Source: Winogradskyella ouciana (GTDB lineage Bacteria; Bacteroidota; Bacteroidia; Flavobacteriales; Flavobacteriaceae). Taken from it: a DNA stretch of 64,000 bases. The notes beneath the pieces are model-generated. The model did not search any database. It worked only from the letters and a program-made list of their open reading frames with translations, and was not told the DNA's origin. Below are positions 26,733 to 35,237 of the stretch, piece after piece. The DNA lies in contig NZ_WJYA01000002.1 in assembly GCF_009709615.1 (NCBI RefSeq), positions 395,656-459,655 on the forward strand, in the 5' to 3' direction. The position numbers were made by a program, and so were the translations under genes. Position 1 is the stretch's first letter. Every line of letters starts with the position of its first letter.

Positions 26733-27834
26733 ATGATTACATCAGATCAAATAAAAGATCTTAATTCCCGTCTAGACGCACTTAGACAGTATCTTTGACT
26801 TAGATGCCAAACTTATAGAAATTGCCAACGAAGAAGAGCAAACTTTTGATCCTGATTTTTGGAACGATTCCCAAAAAGCACAGAAGATTATGCGATCTAT
26901 CCGTGAAAAGAAAAGTTGGGTCGAGGATTTTAACACCGCAAAAGAGCTTTATGAAGACTTAGAGGTCATCTATGAATTTTATAAAGAAGGCGAAGCTGAA
27001 CTTGAAAATGTAGAGATTCGTTACGGAAAAGCCTTAACTGCCATTGAGAAACTCGAATTTAAAAATATGCTCTCCGAAGAGGGAGACAGTTTAAGTGCTG
27101 TACTTCAAATTACTGCAGGTGCTGGTGGAACAGAGTCTTGTGATTGGGCAAGTATGCTTATGCGCATGTATTTAATGTATGCTGAAAAAAGTGGTTACAA
27201 AGTAAAAGAACTCAATTTACAGGAAGGCGATGTTGCAGGTATTAAAACCGTAACATTAGAAATTGAAGGTGATTATGCCTTTGGTTGGCTTAAAGGCGAA
27301 AATGGTGTACATCGTTTAGTACGTATCTCACCTTTTGATAGTAATGCCAAGCGACATACCAGTTTTGCATCTGTATATGTATATCCATTGGTGGATGATT
27401 CCATTGAGATTGAAATTAACCCTTCTGATATTGAAATCACTACGGCTCGCTCTAGTGGTGCTGGTGGACAAAATGTCAACAAGGTTGAAACCAAAGTTCA
27501 ATTATTACACAAACCAACTGGGATTCAAATTCAATGTTCTGAAACGCGCTCTCAGCATGATAACCGTACCAGAGCTATGCAAATGCTTAAATCGCAGTTG
27601 TACGAAATTGAACTACAAAAACAAATGGCACAACGCGACGATATTGAGGCTAGTAAAATGAAGATTGAATGGGGAAGCCAAATTAGAAACTATGTGATGC
27701 ACCCTTATAAACTGGTAAAAGATGTAAGATCAGCCCATGAAACAGGAAACGTCGATGCTGTTATGGATGGAGATATTGAACCGTTCTTAAAAGCTTACCT
27801 TATGATGATGGGGCAAAAAGATACGGCACAATAA
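26733..27834 (+). CDS. prfB: Peptide chain release factor 2 with programmed +1 frameshift
   Basis: RF2 terminates translation at UAA and UGA. The gene is split: codons 1-21 run from ATG 26733 to CTT 26793-26795, followed by in-frame TGA at 26796-26798; shifting +1 at CTTTGAC continues with GAC (26797) into the 1038-base main frame. The product is 366 residues, the expected length. Visible motifs are the stop-codon tripeptide SPF (residues about 199-201) and GGQ (about 244-246) in [12 protein letters not shown]. The slippery CTT-T-GA matches the classic prfB site that autoregulates RF2. In E. coli an AGGGGG sequence helps; here it is the weak AGACAG, consistent with the poor Shine-Dalgarno use in this phylum. 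The next gene follows in 19 bp. Confidence 0.95.
26793..26799 (+). promoter_or_regulatory. Programmed +1 frameshift site of prfB
   Basis: CTT-TGA-C: the ribosome slips forward one base on CTT when RF2 is scarce at the UGA stop, restoring the main frame. Both sides translate to conserved RF2 sequence (LRQYL then DLDAKLIEI). Confidence 0.95.
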
Positions 27835-27853
27835 TTGGACAAAACAAACAAAT

Positions 27854-28195
27854 ATGATTACAATATACCATAACCCAAGATGTAGTAAATCAAGAGAAGG
27901 TCTTGCACTTTTAGAAGAGTCTAGCAAAGAATTTGAAGTTGTGAGATACCTTGAAAACAAATTTTCTGAAGCGGAATTGAAAGTTTTAATTTCAAAATTA
28001 GGAATAGAACCTATTGATTTAGTTCGTAAAAATGAAGCCGTTTGGAAAGCTGAATATAAAGGAAAAACGCTTACAGATAAACAAATCATAGAAGCAATGG
28101 TCGCTAATCCCAAATTAATTGAACGGCCAATTGTTATCAATAAAAATAAAGCTGTGGTCGGAAGACCACCAGAGTCTATTTTAAATATCATATAA
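27854..28195 (+). CDS. arsC: ArsC-family arsenate reductase / Spx-like thioredoxin-fold protein
   Basis: A 113-residue protein with the single-cysteine active site NPRCSKSREGL (Cys 10) and RPIVINKNKAVVGRPPE near the end, where RPIV and GRPPE are the conserved substrate-binding region. This is the glutaredoxin-coupled arsenate reductase family (arsC). No ars operon partners are nearby, so a role in arsenate resistance is not supported by context and another disulfide-reductase role is possible. It lies 19 bp after prfB, so it may be co-transcribed with it, and is immediately followed by the 28197 gene. Confidence 0.85.
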   Translation: MITIYHNPRCSKSREGLALLEESSKEFEVVRYLENKFSEAELKVLISKLGIEPIDLVRKNEAVWKAEYKGKTLTDKQIIEAMVANPKLIERPIVINKNKAVVGRPPESILNII

Positions 28196-28196
28196 A

Positions 28197-28655
28197 ATGA
28201 AAAAGATTGTATTAATCACCTTTGCACTATTTTTAGGTCTCAATATCTTTGCACAACGTAGAGATCGTATGGGCAATCCAGTAGTTAACCGTGAACCTAC
28301 AGAGAAAGATATTGAAAATTATAAACGTAAAATAGAAGAACGCAAAGAAGAGTTTATTGCTAATTTCCTAACAACGCTTGAAGCTGATGAATTCCAAAAG
28401 GAAATCATCAAACAATATCTGAACTCTTATTTTGATGCTAAACAAGAGGTCTTAAAAGTAAAATACGAGCGAAATTTTGATCGCGAGGAAGCTGTTAAAA
28501 AACTAGATAACTCACACTTTAAAGAGCTTGAAGAACTCATTTCCAAGGATGATATGGCCAAAATAAAGGAAATGATAAAAGGAAATTTTGACGAACAAGA
28601 GGTCAAAAAAGAAAAAAAGAAAAAACGTAAAAAAAGAAAGAAGGATAAAGGATAA
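28197..28655 (+). CDS. Small exported protein with Lys/Arg tail
   Basis: A 152-residue protein with a signal peptide (MKKIVLITFALFLGLNIFA, then QRRDRMGNPV). The mature part is helical and charged (for example PTEKDIENYKRKIEERKEEF), and the last 16 residues are nearly all Lys or Arg. It begins one base after the arsC stop codon (at 28197), so it is translated from the same transcript. I do not recognise a family. It could be a periplasmic chaperone-like or stress protein, similar in kind to Spy-type helical proteins (inference). Confidence 0.75.
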   Translation: MKKIVLITFALFLGLNIFAQRRDRMGNPVVNREPTEKDIENYKRKIEERKEEFIANFLTTLEADEFQKEIIKQYLNSYFDAKQEVLKVKYERNFDREEAVKKLDNSHFKELEELISKDDMAKIKEMIKGNFDEQEVKKEKKKKRKKRKKDKG

Positions 28656-28733
28656 TAGACCATTCTAATACCACTATAAACAATCCGTATTTTCCTTTAA
28701 CAAAAGATTAACCTATCTCACCACAAGTAAAAG

Positions 28734-28741
28734 TATTTTTG
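28734..28741 (+). promoter_or_regulatory. -7 box upstream of the TonB receptor
   Basis: TATTTTTG matches TAnnTTTG, 32 bp before the ATG at 28774. Confidence 0.45.
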
Positions 28742-28773
28742 CGCATCAAAACGTAAAAACACCAATCACTTTT

Positions 28774-31308
28774 ATGAGACAATTTATTTATTCATTTATT
28801 TTTACAGTTTTAACCTGCACGTCTTTATATGCACAAAAAGACATAAAAGTTGAAGGGAAAGTCGTTGAAGAGGGCTCAAATATACCTTTAGAATATGCTA
28901 CTGTAACCTTTAAATCTAAACCAGATAATAAAATTATAGATGGAGGAATTACCGATGCTAACGGATACTTTAGTGTAGAAATACCTTCAGGTACTTACGA
29001 TATATCAGTAGAATACATTTCATACAAAGCAAAAAATTACCTTGACAAAACTATTAATGACTCCATTGACCTTGGTACAGTAAGCCTTGCATTGGATGTA
29101 GAGTCTCTTAACGAAGTTGAGATTGTTGCAGAACGTACATCGGTTGAGATAAAGCTCGATAAAAAAGTTTATAACATTGGTAAGGATTTAACTACTGCTG
29201 GTGGTACCGTTAGTGATGCACTAAACAATGTACCTTCTGTGTCTGTAGATATTGAAGGTGCCATAAGTTTGCGAGGTAATGAAAACGTACGAATCTTAAT
29301 CAACGGTAAACCCTCTGCCCTTGCAGGCTTTGGAGACACTAATGTATTGAGCCAATTGCCCGCAGAAGCCATAGAGCGTGTTGAGGTGATTACGTCTCCT
29401 TCTGCAAGGTATGATGCTGAAGGTACAGCAGGAATTTTAAATATTATTCTTAGGCAAAAAGAAACCTTAGGGTTTAATGGCTCATTTAACTTTACAATTG
29501 GTAATCCTGATAATGTTGGGTTAAACGCTAGCATAAATTACAGAACCGAAAAATACAATCTCTTTTCTAACCTAAGTTGGCGTTATTATGACGCCCCAAG
29601 AAACAGTTTTAATGATATCACCTATTTTGATCGCGTAGTCGATGGAGAAACCATAGAGCCAGAATATCGTAGAATACGTGAGGACCAAGAAGTTGAGCGT
29701 CTTAACAGAAATTACAATGCCAATGTAGGTATGGAGTATTTCTTAAGTGAAAAGTCATCCATAACAGGTAGTATTTTTTACAGATTAGGAAGTGACGCAG
29801 ATTTATCATTAAACAATAGTGAGCGTTTTAATAATGGTGTAATTGTAGAAGAAACTCTACGTCGTGAAAAGGAAACTGAAGAAGATAATAGCTATCAAAT
29901 AGCAATAAATTATGTTAAACAATTTGGTGAGGATAGAGATCATAAGTTAACGGCAGATTTTCAATATGAAAATGATGCTGAAGATGGTTTTACCTTTCTT
30001 AATGAAGACTATCTAACCACAGACCAAACCGACCCTGAGCCATTTCAGATTGAACAAGAAATTACCACAGAGGATCAAAAGGAATATCTTATTCAAGCAG
30101 ATTATGTGTTACCTATTGGCGAAGATTCTCGATTTGAAGCAGGTTTTAGAAGTAACCTAGAAAATGAAGTCACCAATTACAGATTGGAGCAAGAAAACCT
30201 AGAAACTGGCGAACTAGTTGTAAACGACACCATCACCAATGTTTTTGATTATGATGAAAACGTCCATGCCTTATATAGCCAATATGGTACTAAGTTTGGA
30301 AAGTTTTCATTCTTATTAGGTCTTCGATTAGAGCACACACAGTTAAAAGGTGATATCGATTCTAGATTGTCAGATGAAGAATTGGTAGAAGCTTTTGGTT
30401 TTCCAATTCAAACAAATTTTGATAATAACTATTTAGGCCTGTTCCCAACGGTAAATTTAATTTATAATTTAAGCGGGTCAGAATCCGATAGTGAAGAAAG
30501 TATTACATTAGGTTACAACAGAAGAATTAACAGACCAAGAGGCTGGTTTATCAATCCGTTCCCAACGCGTTCTAGTAGAACAAACGTGTTTCAAGGTAAT
30601 CCTAGTTTAGAGCCTGCATTTTCTAATGCTTTTGATATTGGTTATTTAAAGCGATGGGATAAACTCACGTTAACATCTTCTGTGTACTATCAAGTTGAAA
30701 CCAATTCGTTTGAGCGTGTACAGGAAAACACAGGACAGCAAACCACGGATGGTATTGACATCATTAGAACAATTCCTATAAACCTATCTACAAACAAAAG
30801 AACTGGTGCAGAACTAGGGTTTTTGTACAATCCTAATAAATGGTTGCGACTGAATTCTAGTTTTAACTTCTTCCAGTTTGAAACTGATGGTGATTTTAAT
30901 GGTGTGGATTATAGTGCTAAAAACACAAGCTGGTTTGCGCGATTCAGTTCTAAAGTTACCTTACCCGCAAAAATTGATTGGCAGACAAACGCCTTTTACA
31001 GAGGCGCGAGACAAGATGCGCAATCAGATACAGATGGCATATTTTCTATAGATTTAGCATTTAGTAAGGAATTGTTCAATAACAATTTAACTGTTTCCTT
31101 AAACGTAAGAGACTTGTTAAACTCCAGAAAACGTCAATCGACTACAACGACAGACTTTTTTGAACGTTACAGTGAATTTCAATGGAGACAGCGTCAGGTT
31201 AATCTATCTTTAATCTACCGTTTCAACCAACAATTGAATAAACGCGATAGAAACGGAAGAGGTAACGGAAACAACAATGGTGATGACGACTTTGATTTCG
31301 AAGGCTAA
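28774..31308 (+). CDS. TonB-dependent outer-membrane receptor with CarboxypepD-like domain
   Basis: An 844-residue outer-membrane receptor. The signal peptide is MRQFIYSFIFTVLTCTSLYA. Residues about 25-110 form the carboxypeptidase-regulatory-like domain (VEGKVVEEGSNIPLEYATV, ITDANGYFSVEIPSGTYDI). The plug domain follows (about 115-230) with VSVDIEGAISLRGNENVRI and IERVEVITSPSARYDAEGTAGILNI. The rest is a beta-barrel ending in WRQRQVNLSLIYRF. A Gly/Asn/Arg-rich and acidic tail (NGRGNGNNNGDDDFDFEG) follows. No SusD gene is adjacent, so it is not a classic SusC-SusD polysaccharide locus. The ligand is unknown. A terminator follows at 31334. Confidence 0.92.
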   Translation: MRQFIYSFIFTVLTCTSLYAQKDIKVEGKVVEEGSNIPLEYATVTFKSKPDNKIIDGGITDANGYFSVEIPSGTYDISVEYISYKAKNYLDKTINDSIDLGTVSLALDVESLNEVEIVAERTSVEIKLDKKVYNIGKDLTTAGGTVSDALNNVPSVSVDIEGAISLRGNENVRILINGKPSALAGFGDTNVLSQLPAEAIERVEVITSPSARYDAEGTAGILNIILRQKETLGFNGSFNFTIGNPDNVGLNASINYRTEKYNLFSNLSWRYYDAPRNSFNDITYFDRVVDGETIEPEYRRIREDQEVERLNRNYNANVGMEYFLSEKSSITGSIFYRLGSDADLSLNNSERFNNGVIVEETLRREKETEEDNSYQIAINYVKQFGEDRDHKLTADFQYENDAEDGFTFLNEDYLTTDQTDPEPFQIEQEITTEDQKEYLIQADYVLPIGEDSRFEAGFRSNLENEVTNYRLEQENLETGELVVNDTITNVFDYDENVHALYSQYGTKFGKFSFLLGLRLEHTQLKGDIDSRLSDEELVEAFGFPIQTNFDNNYLGLFPTVNLIYNLSGSESDSEESITLGYNRRINRPRGWFINPFPTRSSRTNVFQGNPSLEPAFSNAFDIGYLKRWDKLTLTSSVYYQVETNSFERVQENTGQQTTDGIDIIRTIPINLSTNKRTGAELGFLYNPNKWLRLNSSFNFFQFETDGDFNGVDYSAKNTSWFARFSSKVTLPAKIDWQTNAFYRGARQDAQSDTDGIFSIDLAFSKELFNNNLTVSLNVRDLLNSRKRQSTTTTDFFERYSEFQWRQRQVNLSLIYRFNQQLNKRDRNGRGNGNNNGDDDFDFEG

Positions 31309-31333
31309 GGTTTAGTTCATATTTAAATCATAT

Positions 31334-31366
31334 AAAAAGGGGCGTTTTAAAAAACGCCCCTTTTTA
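31334..31366. terminator. Strong bidirectional terminator
   Basis: AAAAAGGGGCGTTTT pairs with AAAACGCCCCTTTTT around a short loop, ending the TonB receptor transcript and the converging alcohol dehydrogenase. Confidence 0.9.
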
Positions 31367-31430
31367 TCTTTATGGAATTGCCAAATTCAAATAAAATTTC
31401 AATCCAACTAAAAAGTTATCTCAATAAAAA

Positions 31431-32435
31431 TTACGCCTTTAGCACAATTCTAAATCGTGCTTTCCCATCGTGCAGATGTTGTAAAGCCTCATTTACATTT
31501 TCCATTTCAAACTCTTCAACCGTTGGATAAATATCATGTCTCACACAGAACTCAAGCATTTTTCGTGTTAAGGCTATACTTCCCAATGGGCTTCCTCCAA
31601 CAGACTTTTCACCACCAATCAAACTAAAAGCTGGGATTTCCATTGGTTCTAATACTGCGCCTACCGTATGCAATTTTCCCTGTGGTGCTAATGTTGTTAA
31701 AAAAGCATCCCAATCAAGTTTAACGTTTGTGGTATTTAAAATAAAATCCAATGTACCAGCTATGCTTTCCAAATCATCAGAATTTGTGGAATCAACCACA
31801 TTATGCGCACCCATTTTCTTTAAGGCTTCGGTTTTGTCTTTATTGGATGTAAAAGACGTGACTTCACAGCCCCAAGCTTTCAAGAATTTAAGTGCCATGT
31901 GACCCAATCCACCTATACCAATTACACCTACTTTATCCGTTGGTTGCACTCCGGACAGAACTATAGGGTTAAAAACCGTGATACCACCACAGAATAAAGG
32001 GCCTGCTTTAGACATATCTGTACCATCAGGTAATTTAGTGGTCCAAGACCAATGACCTCTTACCTTGTCTGCAAATCCACCATGTCTTCCAACAATTGTT
32101 GCTTCAGAATCGCTGCACAAATGTTGTTTGCCGTCCATGCATTGATTACAGTGCATGCATGAGGCCGAAAACCAGCCCATACCAACTTTATCTCCTTTTT
32201 CAAGGCCTTTTACTTCACTACCAACAGCTATAATTTCGCCGACAATTTCATGGCCCGGAACCAGAGGATATTGAGATTGTCCCCAATCATTATTTATCAT
32301 ACTTACATCACTATGGCACAAACCACAATAATGTACTTTTATATCCACTTGCTCTTTACCAATTTCTGGTAATTCATAACTATATTTTTCTAATTTTTCA
32401 CCTGCTGAATTAGCAGCATATGCATTTACGTTCAT
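31431..32435 (-). CDS. Zinc-dependent NAD(P) alcohol dehydrogenase (cinnamyl-type)
   Basis: A 334-residue MDR dehydrogenase. Catalytic zinc ligands are visible in HYCGLCHSDV (Cys 38-type) and GHEIVGEI; the structural zinc site is CMHCNQCMDGKQHLC with four cysteines. The Rossmann motif is GIGGLGHMALKFL (about residue 170). The order resembles YahK and related cinnamyl alcohol dehydrogenases that reduce a range of aldehydes, probably with NADPH. The real substrate is unknown. It stands alone, leftward, about 60 bp from the phosphatase gene. Confidence 0.88.
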   Translation of the reverse strand: MNVNAYAANSAGEKLEKYSYELPEIGKEQVDIKVHYCGLCHSDVSMINNDWGQSQYPLVPGHEIVGEIIAVGSEVKGLEKGDKVGMGWFSASCMHCNQCMDGKQHLCSDSEATIVGRHGGFADKVRGHWSWTTKLPDGTDMSKAGPLFCGGITVFNPIVLSGVQPTDKVGVIGIGGLGHMALKFLKAWGCEVTSFTSNKDKTEALKKMGAHNVVDSTNSDDLESIAGTLDFILNTTNVKLDWDAFLTTLAPQGKLHTVGAVLEPMEIPAFSLIGGEKSVGGSPLGSIALTRKMLEFCVRHDIYPTVEEFEMENVNEALQHLHDGKARFRIVLKA

Positions 32436-32498
32436 CTATTAAATTTTTCGATTTCCCTAAATGTAGTCAATACCGAAGAAAACTATGTTAGATTGAAG

Positions 32499-33161
32499 TT
32501 AATGTTTAAAGAAGTTTGAACTATTTGAATACGCAATCTCCTCAAAGTCCGAAATCACCAAATCTGCTTTTGAATAATCCTGACCCGTAGAGTGCTTACT
32601 TTTAAAACCGACACAAAAAATATCAGCAGCATTTGCGGCTTTAATCCCGTTGGTGGAATCTTCAATAACCATGCATTCAGAGTTTTTAAAACCTGTATGC
32701 CTAGCTGCTTTTAAGAAAATTTCTGGATGTGGTTTAGATTTTTCTAAGTCTGCTCCACTGAATTTTGCGTTGAAATATTGGTTTAAGTTGAATCGCTCAA
32801 AAATTTGGTTGATGCCATGCATGGAAGCTGATGACGCTACAACCAAGGTTACATCATTATTTCGGTAATCTTTAATACGCTCTAAAACACCATCTATTAG
32901 TGCTAAATCATCATCGTTTTTAAAGAGAGATTTATAGTTGTTTCGTTTAAGTTGCACCAATTCTTCTGGTTGTTGCTTTAAATTGAAGTGTTCTACCAGG
33001 CGTTTACAAATATTCATTGTGGATTGCCCTGTGCAAGATTCGTACAATTCTGGGCTTACGTCAATTTTGACGTTATCAAACATTTGAAGATAGGCTTTTC
33101 GGTGTAGTGGTTCCGTGTCGATAATGACACCGTCCATATCAAATAGTACGGCTTTGAGCAT
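32499..33161 (-). CDS. HAD-family sugar-phosphatase / beta-phosphoglucomutase-like hydrolase
   Basis: A 220-residue HAD hydrolase of subfamily I. Motif I is FDMDGVIIDTEPLH (Asp nucleophile at residue about 8 and general acid Asp two residues later), motif II Ser in VVASSAS, and motif III/IV in EDSTNGIKAA with the two metal aspartates nearby. The sequence resembles the beta-phosphoglucomutase branch, but function could be a phosphatase. It is leftward with no close operon partner; a degraded REP-like repeat lies upstream at 33213. Confidence 0.85.
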   Translation of the reverse strand: MLKAVLFDMDGVIIDTEPLHRKAYLQMFDNVKIDVSPELYESCTGQSTMNICKRLVEHFNLKQQPEELVQLKRNNYKSLFKNDDDLALIDGVLERIKDYRNNDVTLVVASSASMHGINQIFERFNLNQYFNAKFSGADLEKSKPHPEIFLKAARHTGFKNSECMVIEDSTNGIKAANAADIFCVGFKSKHSTGQDYSKADLVISDFEEIAYSNSSNFFKH

Positions 33162-33212
33162 TGATTAATTTGAATTTTTGACGAAGATAAAAAAGTATCC
33201 GTCAATGGAAGG

Positions 33213-33271
33213 ACAAAGGATGTAGCAATCTGTTTAAATGATGAGACTGCTTTGTACCTCGCAGTGACGTT
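33213..33271. repeat. Degenerate REP-like repeat remnant
   Basis: GTAGCAATCTG...GAGACTGC...ACCTCGCAGTGACG resembles the flank at 6441-6477 (AGATTGCC...TCGCTCACAATGAC). It is weak and only tentatively placed in the same family. Confidence 0.35.
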
Positions 33272-33321
33272 AGTTAATCAAGAGATTTTGGAATTTAGAT
33301 TTTGAGATTTGATTTTTAGTT

Positions 33322-35229
33322 TCATAATCTATTCTCAATTATACTCTCAACTACTTCAGGATTTAAAAGCGTACTCGTATCGCCTAATTGATCGGTTTCA
33401 TTAGAAGCAATTTTTCTAAGGATTCTTCGCATAATTTTCCCTGAACGTGTTTTTGGTAATCCATTGGTGAATTGAATTTTTTCTAACTTAGCGATGGGTC
33501 CAATTCTATCAGTAATTAGTTGATTGATTTCCTTTCTCAGATTATCATGATTTCTGCTCTCTCCTGAATCTTTCAAAGTAACATAACCATATAATGCATT
33601 TCCTTTTACATCATGAGGAAACCCAACGATAGCAGATTCTGCCACTGCTTGATGTTCGTTAATAGCATCTTCAATTGGTGCAGTCCCCAAATTATGACCA
33701 GAAACAATGATAACATCATCTACGCGACCTGTAATTCTATAATAGCCAACCTCGTCTCGCAATGCACCATCACCCGAAAAATACATATTTTCAAAAGCTG
33801 AGAAGTACGTGTCTTTATAACGTTGGTGATTACCCCAAATAGTTCTGGCAATGCCTGGCCAAGGAAATTTGATACACAAACGGCCTTCTACTTGATTGCC
33901 TTTTATTTCTTTACCGTTTTCATCCATTAAGGCAGGTTGAATACCTATAAACGGCAAGGTCGCATAAGTTGGTTTTGTGGGAGTTACGTAAGGTATTGGA
34001 GTAATCATTATACCTCCTGTTTCAGTTTGCCACCAGGTGTCCACTATTGGGCTTTTCTTTTTACCTATGTTTTCGTTGTACCAATGCCAAGCTTCCTCAT
34101 TAATGGGTTCTCCAACCGTCCCTAACACTTTTAAAGAGGATAGATCATACTTTTCAACGAGTTCTGTGCCTTGCTTTGCTAAAGCCCTAATGGCAGTGGG
34201 TGCTGTGTAAAACTGATTGACTTTGTGCTTCTCTACAATCTGCCAAAAGCGTCCAAAGTCAGGATAGCTTGGTACGCCTTCAAACATAACGGTTGTGGCA
34301 CCATTTGCCAAAGGACCATAAACAATATAGCTATGACCAGTTATCCAACCAATATCAGCTGTACACCAATACACATCGTCATCTCTATATTGAAATACAT
34401 TTTTAAATGTATAGGCAGAGTAAACCATGTAGCCAGCACTGGTATGCATCATACCTTTTGGTTTTCCGGTTGAGCCTGAAGTGTATAGAATAAATAATGG
34501 ATCTTCAGCATCCATAATTTCGGCATCGCAAACTTGATGAGCTTTATCCAATAAAGGTTGTAACCAATAGTCACGACCTTCTTTCATGTCTATAGTGGAA
34601 TTGATTCTTTTCGCAACTAAAACAGATTCAATATTTGGACAATCCTCTAAAGCCTCATCTACAATTCCTTTTAAATCTATGGTTTTCGCACCACGATATG
34701 AGCCGTCTGAAGTAATGACCATTTTGGCATCGCAATCATTGATTCTGGTAGAAAGTGCAGTGGAGGAAAACCCAGCAAAAATCACAGAATGAATCGCACC
34801 AATTCGCGCACAGGCCAAAACCGAAATCGCCAGTTCTGGAATCATTGGTAAATAAATGCAAACCCTATCCCCTTTTTCTATTCCTTTTTCCTTTAAAACA
34901 TTGGCAAACTTGCAGACACGCTCATGCAATTGTGTATAGGTAATATGTTCAGCCTGTTCATTAGGATCATTGGGCTCGAATAAGATTGCTGTTTTGTTTC
35001 CTCTGGCTCTAAGGTGTCTATCCAAACAATTTTCCGTGATGTTAAGCTGAGCACTTTCAAACCATTTTATTTCAGGTTTTGTAAAATCCCAAGTTAAGAC
35101 ATTAGACCATTTTTTTCTCCAAACAAAATGCTCCTCTGCTATCTCTTCCCAAAATTGTTCTGGCTGATTAACGGATTTCTTATAAACCTGGAAATACTCT
35201 TCAAACTGTTTTATGTGATAGTTACTCAT
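33322..35229 (-). CDS. acs: Acetyl-CoA synthetase (AMP-forming)
   Basis: A 635-residue enzyme that activates acetate with ATP and CoA. Motifs: YTSGSTGKPKGMMHT (P-loop of the adenylating superfamily, about residue 250), WWQTETGG (about 397), and the C-terminal lysine region KTRSGKIMRRILRKI with the conserved Lys acetylated in the regulated enzyme. The N-terminal WSNVLTWDF region and total length fit Acs, not medium-chain CoA ligases. It is 8 bp downstream of a sodium:solute symporter in an uptake-and-use operon for acetate. Confidence 0.95.
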   Translation of the reverse strand: MSNYHIKQFEEYFQVYKKSVNQPEQFWEEIAEEHFVWRKKWSNVLTWDFTKPEIKWFESAQLNITENCLDRHLRARGNKTAILFEPNDPNEQAEHITYTQLHERVCKFANVLKEKGIEKGDRVCIYLPMIPELAISVLACARIGAIHSVIFAGFSSTALSTRINDCDAKMVITSDGSYRGAKTIDLKGIVDEALEDCPNIESVLVAKRINSTIDMKEGRDYWLQPLLDKAHQVCDAEIMDAEDPLFILYTSGSTGKPKGMMHTSAGYMVYSAYTFKNVFQYRDDDVYWCTADIGWITGHSYIVYGPLANGATTVMFEGVPSYPDFGRFWQIVEKHKVNQFYTAPTAIRALAKQGTELVEKYDLSSLKVLGTVGEPINEEAWHWYNENIGKKKSPIVDTWWQTETGGIMITPIPYVTPTKPTYATLPFIGIQPALMDENGKEIKGNQVEGRLCIKFPWPGIARTIWGNHQRYKDTYFSAFENMYFSGDGALRDEVGYYRITGRVDDVIIVSGHNLGTAPIEDAINEHQAVAESAIVGFPHDVKGNALYGYVTLKDSGESRNHDNLRKEINQLITDRIGPIAKLEKIQFTNGLPKTRSGKIMRRILRKIASNETDQLGDTSTLLNPEVVESIIENRL

Positions 35230-35237
35230 AGTAATTC

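Noticed and set aside
27787..28191. Minus-strand frame of 134 codons
   Set aside because: It lies opposite arsC, which has clear active-site motifs on the plus strand.
29169..29534. Minus-strand frame of 121 codons inside the TonB receptor
   Set aside because: It is antisense of the receptor plug domain; no homology or start signal is visible.
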